In this document: one piece after another, positions 34,501 to 42,252 of the stretch
Position numbering within the stretch: position 1 is the first letter of the stretch
Layout of the letters: every line of letters begins with the position of its first letter
NCBI GenBank assembly: GCA_964610505.1
Contig: CAZSXU010000015.1
Location: 1 to 64,000 of the forward strand
DNA from: CAZSXU01 sp964610505
Lineage (GTDB): Bacteria > Arandabacterota > Arandabacteria > JAGLYR01
Direction of reading: 5' to 3'
Length of the DNA: 64,000 nt
Made by a program: the position numbers and the translations under genes
The notes under the pieces: model-generated
Databases searched by the model: none
What the model saw: the letters and a program-made list of their open reading frames with translations, nothing else
Told to the model about the DNA's origin: nothing

Positions 34501-34662
34501 GCCGAGCGGAGTCGATTGTCCATCATCCCCAAGGCTACCTACACTTTCAGCCGCAATATGAACGGCAACCTCAACGCCAAGTTCGCTCAGGACTCCGACG
34601 CCAAGCGGGGCCAGACCACGCGCACAATAGGCCTGGGGGTCGAGCTCTCCATCAAGTTCTAG
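28576..34662 (+). CDS. sprA: SprA-like outer-membrane translocon protein
   Basis: SprA (Sov) is the giant beta-barrel through which type IX-secreted proteins cross the outer membrane. The 2028-residue protein has the family's N-terminal pattern: an N-x-x-G-S-E-x-I-S-F-R-G-E-type strand, K-F-P-Q-L-D-M-K-Q-R-L-R-V-N, then H-D-S-E-V-Q, and D-E-I-V-K-S-I-E-M-G-N-T-D-L-S (residues 230-340). Long beta-rich stretches and a barrel-type C-terminus (G-V-E-L-S-I-K-F) follow. It is slightly shorter than the Bacteroidota protein (about 2,400). The first 90 residues are unusual: four in-frame copies of a 14-residue repeat (R-V-F-P-A-W-P-S) precede the real signal peptide (WLLVLFLPSVASG). The other type IX genes are not in the window. 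Confidence 0.85.
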   Translation: MSTTVRQHVVGNSIAVAWFFGLKNRTVQMAHRSTRKSRVFPAWPSAAVGKSRVFPAWPSAVGSVSRVFPAWRSAVGSVSRVFPAWPSAAVWLLVLFLPSVASGVAVGNRPLSEPPHPPDAWWVMRGTAPAERLGQHPLGILLITTSPVEKTTTLDFKNRRMEMVWTSDETRLFGWSVPLSEYVHREWKRRAREAWVEALRSHLRDRPEEAGKTGMSFDIPVTFPRQVEAIIGQGANLDVTGSETISFRGESTYRVDELETEFGRRSKFPQLDMKQRLRVNLDGTIGEKVHVLVNHDSEVQSALENRIKLRYDGREDEIVKSIEMGNTDLSITGAQFVSYRGTHQGLFGAKMLAQVGALDLSVIASKREGKSARSTFVGKAAKDSLTIYDIEYQKRKYYALRMSVDPHAYVFDSISDLPVRVSIWVDDHDVTNDDLDGAVPGYAYLMAPDEETFVDSVYTVGKFTQLIETEDYYMDPGSGMVTFYQPLRAEYTVAVSYADSGTTVIGNAPPGVDLPDTLLLKMLKPRKELIQNERWAYTRGYEFKQFYFLGSRNILADDFDLVIRRKRTGSESIDPDRQGDRFFTDILGLDRRDNLTGTSEPDGKVDPEYVDYNLGVLQFPDLRPFDPNPSEYPLEETNPELYELYEDKILQRPQDYQKYYIEVKYRTPQTSYSLNQINILEGSEKVILNGRQLQRGSDYSIIYEIGRVDLLGAAAEEAQKPEANISIDFEYAPFLSLAQQSLVGASGRYTISDKKSLGFAWLYESKSTPEERPRLGQEPSRYQVGDLNGRFEFNPSFMTRLVDALPLVQADAQSSLKLSGEIAASFPNPNTKNEVYVDDMEGTEDSRVFSITRRGWVPASIPPAMGTTEHLDFDWYNPRNRVKRKDVYPGLSEQEGDESLTILELDASWAELDSTNNWIGLMRLISKSGTDLSESKFLQIVYNDGGENRGKLHIDLGSINEDFYEPNKDELNTEDANSDGILDADEDTGLDGVSDEDASASRPDDGDDNYDFSTANADDPGGYRQINGTEKNTLLDTEDLDRDGGLGVDSYFSKTVDLSNLDPALVAGDSLLGTWRVLQIPLADFGDERVGDPMWESIRYARIWCEGLAWWKKFQILSMEAVGNRWLERGIRSIADGDSVDPSGLSPGESFTLKVVNNKENPEYDPPFDPGEERGSVGKRGQREQSLVFAFDELTPGHLVSARKEIHEVKGNPSLNDYTRYAALDFWLKGYSISPTDEQPVFFLRLASDRRNFYEYRVRLTGGWRQIRLDLERLPRVKLQSDTTSVMYEGQEILAINPALQDSVLGQATEAYAVYGQPSLTKIVQITGGIMNDRGVSVTGEVWFNEIRLREIKKDVGVARRVTASAQFSDFISLSGDLRQVEGDFASLGKNRTGRDQTEYSVEAKTEMGKLVRPLGLKIPVTTSYRKSEDAPQLLTGSDIILDAKSSEAEKTESRSSALGISVSKPRASTNPLVRVLIDGWSVSASRSEQKSSSPVRREYSENTSASAAYRLTTQRPGLRVFRDVEIAYLPKALRLSIDGRRQISRSWDVLDNRTREELRYDRVVRTASGTGEMNVSPVISKTLNSDYTFRTVRDLLPNKNVGFEDGLGFGNEVQRSHTTKITYKPTILSFLSPTLSYDTSYQEDQSPSIRQPGDPVGTRKATASSTIRWTFNLKMSMLQERLGGGRGKGRGKPVSKTEPPVPEEGNEPEAEEDEQKRDLWLIPIDLMASRMEQLNATFSIQRNSAYQRIPERPDWKYQFGLASGLSSDLAARSLSQGQDTRSEKRSTSLQGSVVPIFDIVISSKYQSTEDTRWVAAGARESKSRTWPDLGWSYSGLEQFAFINKVVTRASVQSGYVRNRSSSGPLGREEQTKVRTEWSPLLSVNATVRGGVSSTISVGRSTEESDDLTGAGVQTRSVRGNYQLSLKYSFTLPEGVGMPLKRIGSSGGGGGKVALNLDVTYSTDKSENLGTGNVTAERSRLSIIPKATYTFSRNMNGNLNAKFAQDSDAKRGQTTRTIGLGVELSIKF
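28684..28851. repeat. 42-bp tandem array in the 5' end of sprA
   Basis: Four units with a strict 42-base period start at 28684, 28726, 28768 and 28810 with TCCCGTGTGTTTCCTGCCTG. As 42 is a multiple of 3, the array stays in frame and adds 14 residues per copy. The last unit runs into the signal-peptide hydrophobic core. Confidence 0.9.
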
Positions 34663-34943
34663 CCCGAGTGATTCAGGGCCTCCGCCCCGGCTGCGGTTCC
34701 GGTCCGCGGGCTGCAGGATTCCTCTTCTGACGCCGTTTCCCCGGCGGGGGGGCGAACGCTTCCGGAACCGGCCCGACCGGAGCCCGCGGCCGTTGACCCG
34801 GATCCGGGGCCGGGGTCCAAAAAAGCGCTTGCACAAAACCTGGGGTTCTTGTAAGTTTGAGTGCGAGTGGGGCTTCCCACTCTTTCACGTATGGAGGTGT
34901 TTTGTGGCCGCTCGGCGAGACGGTCGGGGTGGTGGGGTACGGC
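34663..34943. other. intergenic region upstream of rimP
   Basis: This 281-base gap is GC-rich and prone to hairpins. It lacks a clear terminator for sprA. The rimP promoter lies at 34829-34857. Nothing else was seen. Confidence 0.5.
34829..34857 (+). promoter_or_regulatory. promoter for the rimP-nusA-infB operon
   Basis: TTGCAC and TAAGTT are spaced by 17 bases, and the -35 box is preceded by AAAAAAGCGC. No other strong promoter is visible before the long translation operon. Confidence 0.6.
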
Positions 34944-35405
34944 ATGTGGGACGCCAGGGAGAACATTGAAGACGTTGCCCAAGAGACCGTAGCCGCCGAG
35001 GGGTTCGAGCTGGTCGAGACGAAGATCAGCCTGAAGGGTCGCCGGCGGACGATCGCTCTGTTTATCGATCGGCCCGACGGGTCGGTTTCCCTCGACGATT
35101 GCGCTCGGGTCAGCCGGGCGGTCGAGGATGCTTTCGACTGCGGCAACCTGATCGAGGGACGTTACGTGTTGGAGGTTTCTTCACCGGGACTCGATCGGGT
35201 TCTTAGGGGAGAGAAAGATTTTGTTCGATTTCAGGGAGAGAGGGTGAGGGTGACCACTCGACATCCGGTCGAGGGGCAGGAATTCCTGCAAGGAATCCTC
35301 GGAGAGGTCCGAGAGGGGCGGCTTTCGATGACGCTGGATTCCGGCAAGAACGTGTGGATTCCTCTCAAGGACATCTCCACAGCGAGGTTGGAGGTTGCAC
35401 TCTAG
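34944..35405 (+). CDS. rimP: ribosome maturation factor RimP
   Basis: RimP helps assemble 30S subunits. The 153-residue protein has the family patterns EGFELVETKIS..RRTIALFIDRPDGSVSLDDCARVSRAVEDAF split over residues about 15-65, and LEVSSPGLDRVL near 76. The start is uncertain. ATG 34944 gives the usual family length and N-terminus, while a TTG at 34902 would add 14 residues behind a GGAGG that is too close. It leads the operon, 32 bases before nusA. Confidence 0.9.
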   Translation: MWDARENIEDVAQETVAAEGFELVETKISLKGRRRTIALFIDRPDGSVSLDDCARVSRAVEDAFDCGNLIEGRYVLEVSSPGLDRVLRGEKDFVRFQGERVRVTTRHPVEGQEFLQGILGEVREGRLSMTLDSGKNVWIPLKDISTARLEVAL

Positions 35406-35437
35406 GGAAACCCGCCCGCCCCCTTGGAGACGGGAAG

Positions 35438-36931
35438 ATGAACTACGAAATCATTGAAGCGCTCGGTCGAATTGCGCGCGAGAAGAACGTCGATCGGGAG
35501 GTCGTTCTGGAGACCCTCGAGGCCGGACTGGTTTCCGCCGCCCGGAAGAAATTCGGTTCCGGAGCGATGGTGGAGGTCAAGATCGATGACGAAGAGGGAA
35601 ATCTGGAACTTGCGCTCGTCAAGAATGTTGTCGAGGAAGTCACCGATCCCGTGACGGAAATCATGCTGGACGAGGCCCAGGACATCAACAAGAAGGCGAC
35701 CGTCGGCGAACAGGTGAAGATCGAGCTCGCCCTGGAGGATTTCGGCCGCGGGGCCATTCAGGCGGCAAAACAGGTTGTGGTTCAGCGCGTGCGGGAGGCC
35801 GAGCGGGAGAAGGTCCACGAGGATTACTCCGAGAAAGTGGGGACGGTCGTGTCGGGGTTGGTCCAGCAAATCGACCACGGCAATATTCTGGTGAACCTGG
35901 GCAGGACCGAGGCAATTCTTCCTGCGCGCGAGAAGATCCCGAGGGAGCAGCTGCATCAGGGCAACACCATCCGGGCGCTTGTACTGGACGTTCAGAAGGT
36001 GTCCAAGGGGCCGCAGGTGATTCTCTCGAGAGCGCACCCGGATTTCGTCAAGCACCTGTTCGATGTGGAGGTCCCGGAGATCAGCGAGGGGGTCGTCGAA
36101 ATCCGCGAGATCGCCCGTGAGCCGGGCGGCCGGACCAAGGTGGCCGTCTGCTCGTCGGATCCCCGGGTGGATCCTGTGGGCGCCTGTGTGGGAATGAAGG
36201 GTTGCCGGGTCCAGGCCGTGGTGAGGGAGCTAAACGGGGAGCGGATCGATGTCGTCACCTACTCGACCGAACCGACGTCCTTCGTGAGTCGGGCGCTCAG
36301 CCCGGCGCGTGTGGTTCATCTCGAAGCCAACGATGAAGAACGATCGATGGTCGTGGTTGTCCCGGATGATCAACTCTCCCTGGCCATCGGCAAGGGCGGG
36401 CAGAACGCCCGCCTGGCGGCGAAGCTCACCGGCTGGAGGATCGATCTTCTGAGTGAGGGGGAGTACTCGAAGCGGCAGGAGGTTTCAGGCGAGGCACTGG
36501 TGGATGTTGAGAATCTCCCCGGTGTGGGTCCGAAGCTTGCGGAGAAACTGATCTCCGAGGGGCTTGAAACGGTTGAGGACATCCTGCGCGTTGGCGAAGA
36601 CGCCCTCCTCGCCATCCCCGGTGTGGGCGAGAAGACGGCGGATAAGGTGATGGCCGCGGCCGAGGCGGTCCGTGAGGCCCTGGCCGAGCAGGCGGAGGAA
36701 GAAGCCGAGGCGGTCGCTGACGAGGAAGCAGAAGACGGCGAAGAGGATGAGGTCGACGGCCGGGATCCGGATGGAGAGAAGGAATCAGATGCGGATGATG
36801 AGGCGGCCGAATTAGAGATGGAGCCGGGAGACGCCGGGTCCGATGATGATGAGGCCGAGGATGGGGGGGAGGCGGAGGAGGCAGAGGACGGGGAGGACGA
36901 GGAGCCGAAACCCGATGCGCGGGGTGCATAG
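35438..36931 (+). CDS. nusA: transcription termination/antitermination factor NusA
   Basis: NusA binds RNA polymerase and nascent RNA and modulates pausing and termination. The 497-residue protein has the N-terminal polymerase-binding domain (MNYEIIEALGRIAREKNVDRE), the S1 domain (VGTVVSGLVQQIDHGNILVNLG), and KH1/KH2 (GACVGMKGCRVQAV; LAIGKGGQNARLAAKLTGWRIDL). Helix-hairpin-helix repeats (residues about 355-410) come next, then an extra C-terminal tail of about 80 residues made almost only of D, E, A and G. The ATG at 35438 follows GGAGACGGGAAG. Confidence 0.96.
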   Translation: MNYEIIEALGRIAREKNVDREVVLETLEAGLVSAARKKFGSGAMVEVKIDDEEGNLELALVKNVVEEVTDPVTEIMLDEAQDINKKATVGEQVKIELALEDFGRGAIQAAKQVVVQRVREAEREKVHEDYSEKVGTVVSGLVQQIDHGNILVNLGRTEAILPAREKIPREQLHQGNTIRALVLDVQKVSKGPQVILSRAHPDFVKHLFDVEVPEISEGVVEIREIAREPGGRTKVAVCSSDPRVDPVGACVGMKGCRVQAVVRELNGERIDVVTYSTEPTSFVSRALSPARVVHLEANDEERSMVVVVPDDQLSLAIGKGGQNARLAAKLTGWRIDLLSEGEYSKRQEVSGEALVDVENLPGVGPKLAEKLISEGLETVEDILRVGEDALLAIPGVGEKTADKVMAAAEAVREALAEQAEEEAEAVADEEAEDGEEDEVDGRDPDGEKESDADDEAAELEMEPGDAGSDDDEAEDGGEAEEAEDGEDEEPKPDARGA

Positions 36932-36984
36932 CGGCGGCTTTACGGGCTCGGATGGGGAATTGAACGGAGGACGGTTGGAGACCT

Positions 36985-39522
36985 ATGGCTGATACGAAAG
37001 CGAAGAAGACGACCGGAGCCAAGGCGCGTTCCAAAGCGCGTCCCAAGGCGCGTCCCAAGGCGCGCCCCAAAGCGCGCCCCAAGGCTCGACCCAAGGCAAA
37101 GGCCAAGCGAAAGGTGAAGGCCAAACCGAAGGCCAAAGTCGTGGTGAAGGCCAAGAAGGCGGCCGCCGTTCCGGTGCAGGCGGCCCCGGCGGCTCCGGAA
37201 GTCGCAGAAGCCCCAACGCCGAAAGCGCCTCCCTCCGAGACGACGCGGGAGATGGCTCCCGAGGCGGCCCCAAAGCCGAAGGTGGAGGTTGCCCCCAAGA
37301 CCCGCGCCAAGCCGGAACCCCAGGTGAAGGCGCCGGCGCCCAAGAAGATTCGCGTCTACGAAGCGGCAAAAGAACTGGGACTTTCGAGCGACGCGCTGGT
37401 CGAGCTGCTTCGCAAGATGGGAATTCAGGTCAAGGGTCACATGAGTTCGATCGAGGCCGGGACGCTTGGGGTCATCCGCTCGCAAATCGAATCCGAAAAA
37501 CAGACCGCTCGTGAAGAGATTGCCCGGCGAGAGAAGATCAAGGAAGCGCAGAAGAGGGCGAAGGTGCCTCCGAGGGTCGTTAAGCCCGCGGCGCCGGCCC
37601 GCGTGGCGCCGGGTATGAAACCCAAGGGGAAGGTCCGGCCGGGGAGAAGACGTCGCCGGGTGGTGGACACAAAAGCCATCAAGGAGAGCGTCCGCAAGAC
37701 CCTGGCGGAGCTGGGGGTATCGCGCAAGCCTCGAAAGCGGAAGAGGGCGGCCGGCGCGGAAAAGGGAGTCGTCGAGGAAGCGAAGATCGTTCGGGTCCCG
37801 GAGTTCATCTCCACTCAAGAGCTTGCGGATTCAATGGGCGTGAAACCCATTGACCTGATCAAGAAGTGTCTTGAGATGGGACTGATGGTGACCATCAACC
37901 AACGGTTGGATGGGGAGACGGTCGCCATGGTTGCGGACGAGTATGGCTACGGAGTGCAGTTCGTCGAGGAGTTCGAAATTCCCAAGATCGAGACCGAAGA
38001 TACGGCCGAGCGCGTGCCTCGCGCTCCGGTCGTGACGGTCATGGGTCATGTGGATCACGGAAAAACGTCTCTCCTGGATTTCATCCGAAAGACCAACGTG
38101 GTGGGTGGGGAGTCCGGGGGGATCACGCAGCACATCGGGGCCTATACCGTGGATCGGGACGGGGGGCGGGTTACGTTCCTCGACACGCCCGGCCACGAAG
38201 CCTTCAGCGCGATGCGGGCCCGCGGCGCTCAGGTGACAGACATCGTCATTCTCGTCGTGGCGGCGGATGAAAGGGTCATGCCGCAAACGGTCGAGGCCAT
38301 CGACCACGCCAAGGCGGCGGGCGTTCCCATCGTCGTGGCAATCAACAAGATGGATCTCCAGGACGCGAATCCCTCTCGGGTTTCGCAGGAGCTCATGAGC
38401 CACGGTTTGGTCCTGGAGGAGTTCGGTGGGAAAGTGGTGGGCGTGCACGTCTCGGCGAAGACAGGAGACGGAATTGACCGATTGCTGGAGATGTTGCTGC
38501 TCGAGGCCGATCTTCTGGAGCTGAAAGCGCCGAAGGAAAAGCGCGCCGAAGGCGTGGTCATCGAATCTCGTTTGGATCCGGGCCGCGGGCCGGTATGCAC
38601 GGTTCTCGTTGAGAACGGTACGCTCGAACTCGGGGACGCCTTTGTGGTCGGAAGTACTTCCGGAAAAGTCCGGGCGATGAAGAATGACCGGGGGAGCTCG
38701 GTGACTTCGGCGGGGCCCTCCACGCCGGTGGAGGTACTGGGCGCGCAGGCCGTGCCGCAGGCCGGGGATTCCATGGTGGTCCTGGATGAGGAGCGCGATG
38801 CCCGGGATATCGCTGCGAAGCGAAGTCGATTGGAACGGGAACGCCGCCTGAGGCTTCGTCCCCGCGTCACGCTGGCGGATTTCCACGCTCAGATTCTGGA
38901 GGGCCAGGTTAAGGATCTGTACCTGGTGATCAAGGGCGACACGGATGGTTCCGTGGGGGCCCTGAGTGATGCACTGCAGAAACTGACCACGGACGAAATA
39001 GCGGTCAAGGTCATTCGGCGGGGTGTGGGCGCGGTGACGTTCTCGGATGTCATCCTGGCGGCCGCCTCCAGCGCGATTGTGATCGGGTTCCACGTTCAGG
39101 CGGACGCGAAGGCTTTGGAGGCCGCGCGAAAGGAAGGGGTCGACGCCCGATCCTACGATGTGATTTACGAGGCGGTCGAGGACATCCGGAAAGCGATGAG
39201 CGGTCTGCTGGAACCAGAGTTCAGGGAACAGGTTCTGGGCGAAGCCGTCGTGAGGCAGGTCTTTCGGGTGCAGCGTGTGGGGGTCGTGGCCGGTTCTCTC
39301 GTTCAGTCGGGAACGATCACACGGAACTCCAAGGCCCGGATCATCCGGGACGGGGAGGGAGTCTTCGAAGGAAGAGTCTCTTCGTTGAAGCGATTTAAGG
39401 AAGATGTCCGCGAGGTTTCCTCGGGATTCGAATGCGGAATCGGGATTGAGGGGTTTGGAGATGTTCGGGAGGGAGACGTGATTCGCGCGTTCCGCCTCGA
39501 GGAAGTTGGCAGGCTCATCTAG
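36985..39522 (+). CDS. infB: translation initiation factor IF-2
   Basis: IF-2 is the GTPase that brings initiator tRNA to the 30S subunit. The 845-residue protein starts with about 70 residues that are nearly all K, R, A and P, including a KARP tetrapeptide run at residues 12-30. Two IF2_N modules (from about 115 and 270) follow, then the GTPase with G1 GHVDHGKTSL, G3 DTPGHEAF and G4 NKMD, and the beta-barrel domains and C-terminal tRNA-binding domain. It is 53 bases after nusA. Confidence 0.97.
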   Translation: MADTKAKKTTGAKARSKARPKARPKARPKARPKARPKAKAKRKVKAKPKAKVVVKAKKAAAVPVQAAPAAPEVAEAPTPKAPPSETTREMAPEAAPKPKVEVAPKTRAKPEPQVKAPAPKKIRVYEAAKELGLSSDALVELLRKMGIQVKGHMSSIEAGTLGVIRSQIESEKQTAREEIARREKIKEAQKRAKVPPRVVKPAAPARVAPGMKPKGKVRPGRRRRRVVDTKAIKESVRKTLAELGVSRKPRKRKRAAGAEKGVVEEAKIVRVPEFISTQELADSMGVKPIDLIKKCLEMGLMVTINQRLDGETVAMVADEYGYGVQFVEEFEIPKIETEDTAERVPRAPVVTVMGHVDHGKTSLLDFIRKTNVVGGESGGITQHIGAYTVDRDGGRVTFLDTPGHEAFSAMRARGAQVTDIVILVVAADERVMPQTVEAIDHAKAAGVPIVVAINKMDLQDANPSRVSQELMSHGLVLEEFGGKVVGVHVSAKTGDGIDRLLEMLLLEADLLELKAPKEKRAEGVVIESRLDPGRGPVCTVLVENGTLELGDAFVVGSTSGKVRAMKNDRGSSVTSAGPSTPVEVLGAQAVPQAGDSMVVLDEERDARDIAAKRSRLERERRLRLRPRVTLADFHAQILEGQVKDLYLVIKGDTDGSVGALSDALQKLTTDEIAVKVIRRGVGAVTFSDVILAAASSAIVIGFHVQADAKALEAARKEGVDARSYDVIYEAVEDIRKAMSGLLEPEFREQVLGEAVVRQVFRVQRVGVVAGSLVQSGTITRNSKARIIRDGEGVFEGRVSSLKRFKEDVREVSSGFECGIGIEGFGDVREGDVIRAFRLEEVGRLI

Positions 39523-39634
39523 ATTCGAGCCCCCCGTCTCAAGAGAATTGTTCGGATGGCCGATGGTTCCGCCCGAATCGTGGACGCCGGGGCTTTCGCG
39601 TGGTGCATGATCCCGGACGGTGGGGTTGGAACCC

Positions 39635-39916
39635 ATGATTGTCGGTACCGCCACGGTTGAGATCTTCCTGCCCGACAGCGGTTCTCTCAAGGCGAAACGG
39701 GGTATCATCAAGCCGCTCCTGCAGAGAGTTCGCCGGAAGTTCAACGTGTCCGCCGCGGAAGTCGGGTATCTCGACAAGTGGCAGCGCAGTACCTTGGGGA
39801 TCGGGATCATCTCGAACGAAGTGCGGTTCGCAGATCAGGTTCTAGCGAAGGTCATTCGGGACATCGAAGCCGGAGGAACCTTCGAAGTCATCGATGTTCG
39901 AATCGAAATGCGATGA
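39635..39916 (+). CDS. DUF503 (YlxP-like) protein
   Basis: This 93-residue protein belongs to the DUF503/YlxP family, which is nearly always found between infB and rbfA and is linked to ribosome maturation by context. The family pattern is MIVGTATVEIFLPDSGSLKAKR, then L-x-x-V-R-R-K-F-N-V-S-A-A-E-V and the final VIDVRIEMR. The ATG at 39635 is preferred over a GTG at 39620. Its biochemical function is not established. Confidence 0.9.
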   Translation: MIVGTATVEIFLPDSGSLKAKRGIIKPLLQRVRRKFNVSAAEVGYLDKWQRSTLGIGIISNEVRFADQVLAKVIRDIEAGGTFEVIDVRIEMR

Positions 39917-39925
39917 GAGGTGACC

Positions 39926-40297
39926 GTGGGTTCGCGTCGGCTGGAGAGGGTGAACGTTCAGATCCAACGGGAAATTTCGGATATCCTTTTCCGCCGCGTG
40001 CGGGATCCCCGCGTCGGGTTTGTGACGATCACCGGAGTGAAGGTTTCGAAGGACTATGATGTTGCTGCGGTCTACGTCAGTCTGTTCGGCCCCAAAGCTG
40101 AGCGGGACGCCAGCTGGAAGGGGCTCGACCGGGCGCGAGCCTTCATCCGATCGGAACTGGGCAAGCGAATTCGATTGCGCAAGACTCCCGAGATCATCTT
40201 CCGGCTGGATGACTCCATCGAGCGAGGCGCGCGCATCGAGCAGGAACTGAGGGCGCTCGACGTGTCCGGCAAGGACGGTGAAGGAAGTGAACGCTAG
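39926..40297 (+). CDS. rbfA: ribosome-binding factor A
   Basis: RbfA is a small KH-fold protein that matures the 5' end of 16S rRNA. The 123-residue protein has RRLERVNVQIQREISDIL, the central VTITGVKVSKDYDVAAVYVSLFG and a late L-R-K-T-P-E-I-I-F-R-L-D-D-S-I-E-R-G pattern. The start is GTG 39926, with GAGAGG ahead; a GTG at 39920 is also possible. It overlaps the nrnA start by 20 bases. Confidence 0.92.
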   Translation: MGSRRLERVNVQIQREISDILFRRVRDPRVGFVTITGVKVSKDYDVAAVYVSLFGPKAERDASWKGLDRARAFIRSELGKRIRLRKTPEIIFRLDDSIERGARIEQELRALDVSGKDGEGSER

Positions 40298-41261
40298 GGA
40301 GGTCGCTCAAGTCTTGAAGGATCACGAGAGCTTCGTGATCATGTCGCATTCCGATCCGGACGGTGACTCCATTGGCTCGCAGCTGGCCCTGGCGTCGGCG
40401 CTCGGCCGCATCGGGAAGACGGCCAAGGCGGTCGCGGACGACAGGACACCGGTGATCTATCGCTTCCTGGAGGGCTCGGTCCACGTAGAGCCTCCGTCGG
40501 CCGGGGCGACGGCGGACGTGGTCGTGGTGGTGGACTCGAGCAATCTTCAGCGCGTGAGCGGGCTGGACTCTATCGGAGGTCGGGAACGCCCAATCCTGAA
40601 TGTGGATCATCACAGGAGCAACACGGAATTCGGGCGATGGAACTATGTGGATCCCGAAGCCTGCGCCTGTGCCGAGCAAGTGTACAGCGTGATTCTCGAA
40701 CTCGGCGTCGAGCTTACGGTTGATGAAGCGGCTAACCTGTATGTGGGCATCCTGACCGACACCGGCGCGTTCCGTTTTCCCAACACGACATCCCGATGTC
40801 TTCGGGTTGCCGCGGATCTGGTCGATCAGGGAATTCCGGCGGCCGAGATCGCCAGGAAGGTCTTCTGGGAGAAGACTCCCGAATCGACCCACCTTCTGGG
40901 AATGGCCCTCTCGTCGCTGGAGATCATTGACGGCGGCAGGATCGCCTCCATGGTGGTCAGCCGTGAAATGAGCAGAAAGGCGCAAGCCTCGGCGTCGGAC
41001 AGCGACGGCTTCGCCAGCTACACCAAGGTCATCACGGGCGTGAAGGTCGGTTTGTTGTTTCGTCAGCTGGACGGGGACGGGGTGCGGGTGAGCCTTCGAT
41101 CGGACTCCGGCGTGGACGTCGAGCGAGTCGCTCGGATCTTTGGAGGTGGCGGGCATCCGACATCCGCCGGCTGTGTCGTGGAGGGTGCGATCGAGGAGGT
41201 TCGGGAGCGGGTGATCGGCGAGGTGCTGCGCCTGCTGCACCTGCGGGACGGGCAGCGTTAG
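40278..41261 (+). CDS. nrnA: DHH-family phosphoesterase (NrnA-like)
   Basis: Enzymes of this family degrade short oligoribonucleotides (nano-RNA) and 3',5'-pAp. The 327-residue protein carries the metal-binding motifs MSHSDPDGDSIG, NVDHHRSN (the DHH motif) and a D-T-G-A-F-R motif near residue 160. The DHHA1 domain follows with GGGGHPTSAGC near the end. All catalytic residues are kept. The GTG at 40278 overlaps rbfA. The exact substrate preference cannot be read from sequence. The rbfA-nrnA-truB order is common in many bacteria. Confidence 0.9.
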   Translation: MKEVNAREVAQVLKDHESFVIMSHSDPDGDSIGSQLALASALGRIGKTAKAVADDRTPVIYRFLEGSVHVEPPSAGATADVVVVVDSSNLQRVSGLDSIGGRERPILNVDHHRSNTEFGRWNYVDPEACACAEQVYSVILELGVELTVDEAANLYVGILTDTGAFRFPNTTSRCLRVAADLVDQGIPAAEIARKVFWEKTPESTHLLGMALSSLEIIDGGRIASMVVSREMSRKAQASASDSDGFASYTKVITGVKVGLLFRQLDGDGVRVSLRSDSGVDVERVARIFGGGGHPTSAGCVVEGAIEEVRERVIGEVLRLLHLRDGQR

Positions 41262-41268
41262 GCGGGCG

Positions 41269-42180
41269 ATGGACGGTGTCCTGGGAGTCGACAAAGCGCG
41301 AGGCCCGACGTCTCACGATGTGGTCCAACGCGTGAGACGGTGCCTGTCCGTTCGGCGGGTGGGTCACGCCGGGACACTGGACCCGGACGCCACCGGCGTT
41401 CTGGTTCTGTGCCTTGGACAGGCGACCAGAGTTTCCCGCTTCCTGATGGAAGGGGACAAAGAATACCGGACCACTCTGCGTTTGGGGTACAGAACTCGCA
41501 CCGGAGACCGGACCGGAGACCGCGTCGGCCCTGTACGCAGCGTGAGCGTGGGGGCGAACGACATTCATGCGGCGTGCCGGAGATGGGTGGGCGATGTCGA
41601 GCAGGTGCCTCCCATGGTGTCCGCGGTGAAGCAGGGAGGCGTTCGGCTGTACAAGCTGGCAAGGGCGGGAGTGGACATCCCGCGCCGGGCGAGGCGGGTT
41701 CGCATCTCAGCCATCGAAGTCCTGCGCGTGTGCCTCCCGTTCGTTACGCTTCGGGTGCGCTGCGGAAGCGGAACGTACATCCGGGTTCTTGGCGAAGATA
41801 TCGGGGATGCGTTGGGGTGCGGCGCGCACGTCTTTACACTTCGCAGAACCAGGGTCGGGGTCGTCGGACTCGAGGAGTGTCTCCGGTGGACCGACCTCCT
41901 GCGGGAGGAATCGAGGGATCGAATTCGGGAGGCCGTCCTGTCTGCGGATGCCGCGCTGGAGTTCTTGCCTGCCCTCACGATGGACGAGAGGGACAGCCGG
42001 CGTATTCGAACCGGGTTGGGAATTCGTCTTGTGGCGAACGGGGTGGGGAGGCAGGGGACCGGCTGGGTGCGCCTTCGGGACCCGTCCGGAGAATTCGTGG
42101 CCGTTGGTTCCGTATCGGAGGGTGTTTCGGACGGACGGGTGACGATCACACCGACTCGGGTGCTGAGCCCGTTGGGCTAG
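41269..42180 (+). CDS. truB: tRNA pseudouridine-55 synthase
   Basis: TruB makes pseudouridine 55 in the T-loop of tRNAs. The 303-residue protein has the catalytic Asp in GHAGTLDPDATGVLVLCLG (near residue 40), the KEYRTTLRLGYRTRTGD motif, and a C-terminal PUA-like part. It starts 7 bases after nrnA. The usual family length is 290-320. Confidence 0.95.
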   Translation: MDGVLGVDKARGPTSHDVVQRVRRCLSVRRVGHAGTLDPDATGVLVLCLGQATRVSRFLMEGDKEYRTTLRLGYRTRTGDRTGDRVGPVRSVSVGANDIHAACRRWVGDVEQVPPMVSAVKQGGVRLYKLARAGVDIPRRARRVRISAIEVLRVCLPFVTLRVRCGSGTYIRVLGEDIGDALGCGAHVFTLRRTRVGVVGLEECLRWTDLLREESRDRIREAVLSADAALEFLPALTMDERDSRRIRTGLGIRLVANGVGRQGTGWVRLRDPSGEFVAVGSVSEGVSDGRVTITPTRVLSPLG

Positions 42181-42252
42181 GCGGCGTTTCTCACATGGCG
42201 TGGAGGACGGGACGGACGCCACATGGGAAGGGCCGGCAGGCGGGAGCGTCGC

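Noticed and set aside
37018..37120. KARP repeat run in infB as a CRISPR-like or minisatellite array
   Set aside because: It is a 12-bp codon-level repeat inside the basic N-terminus of IF2, a region that is commonly low-complexity.
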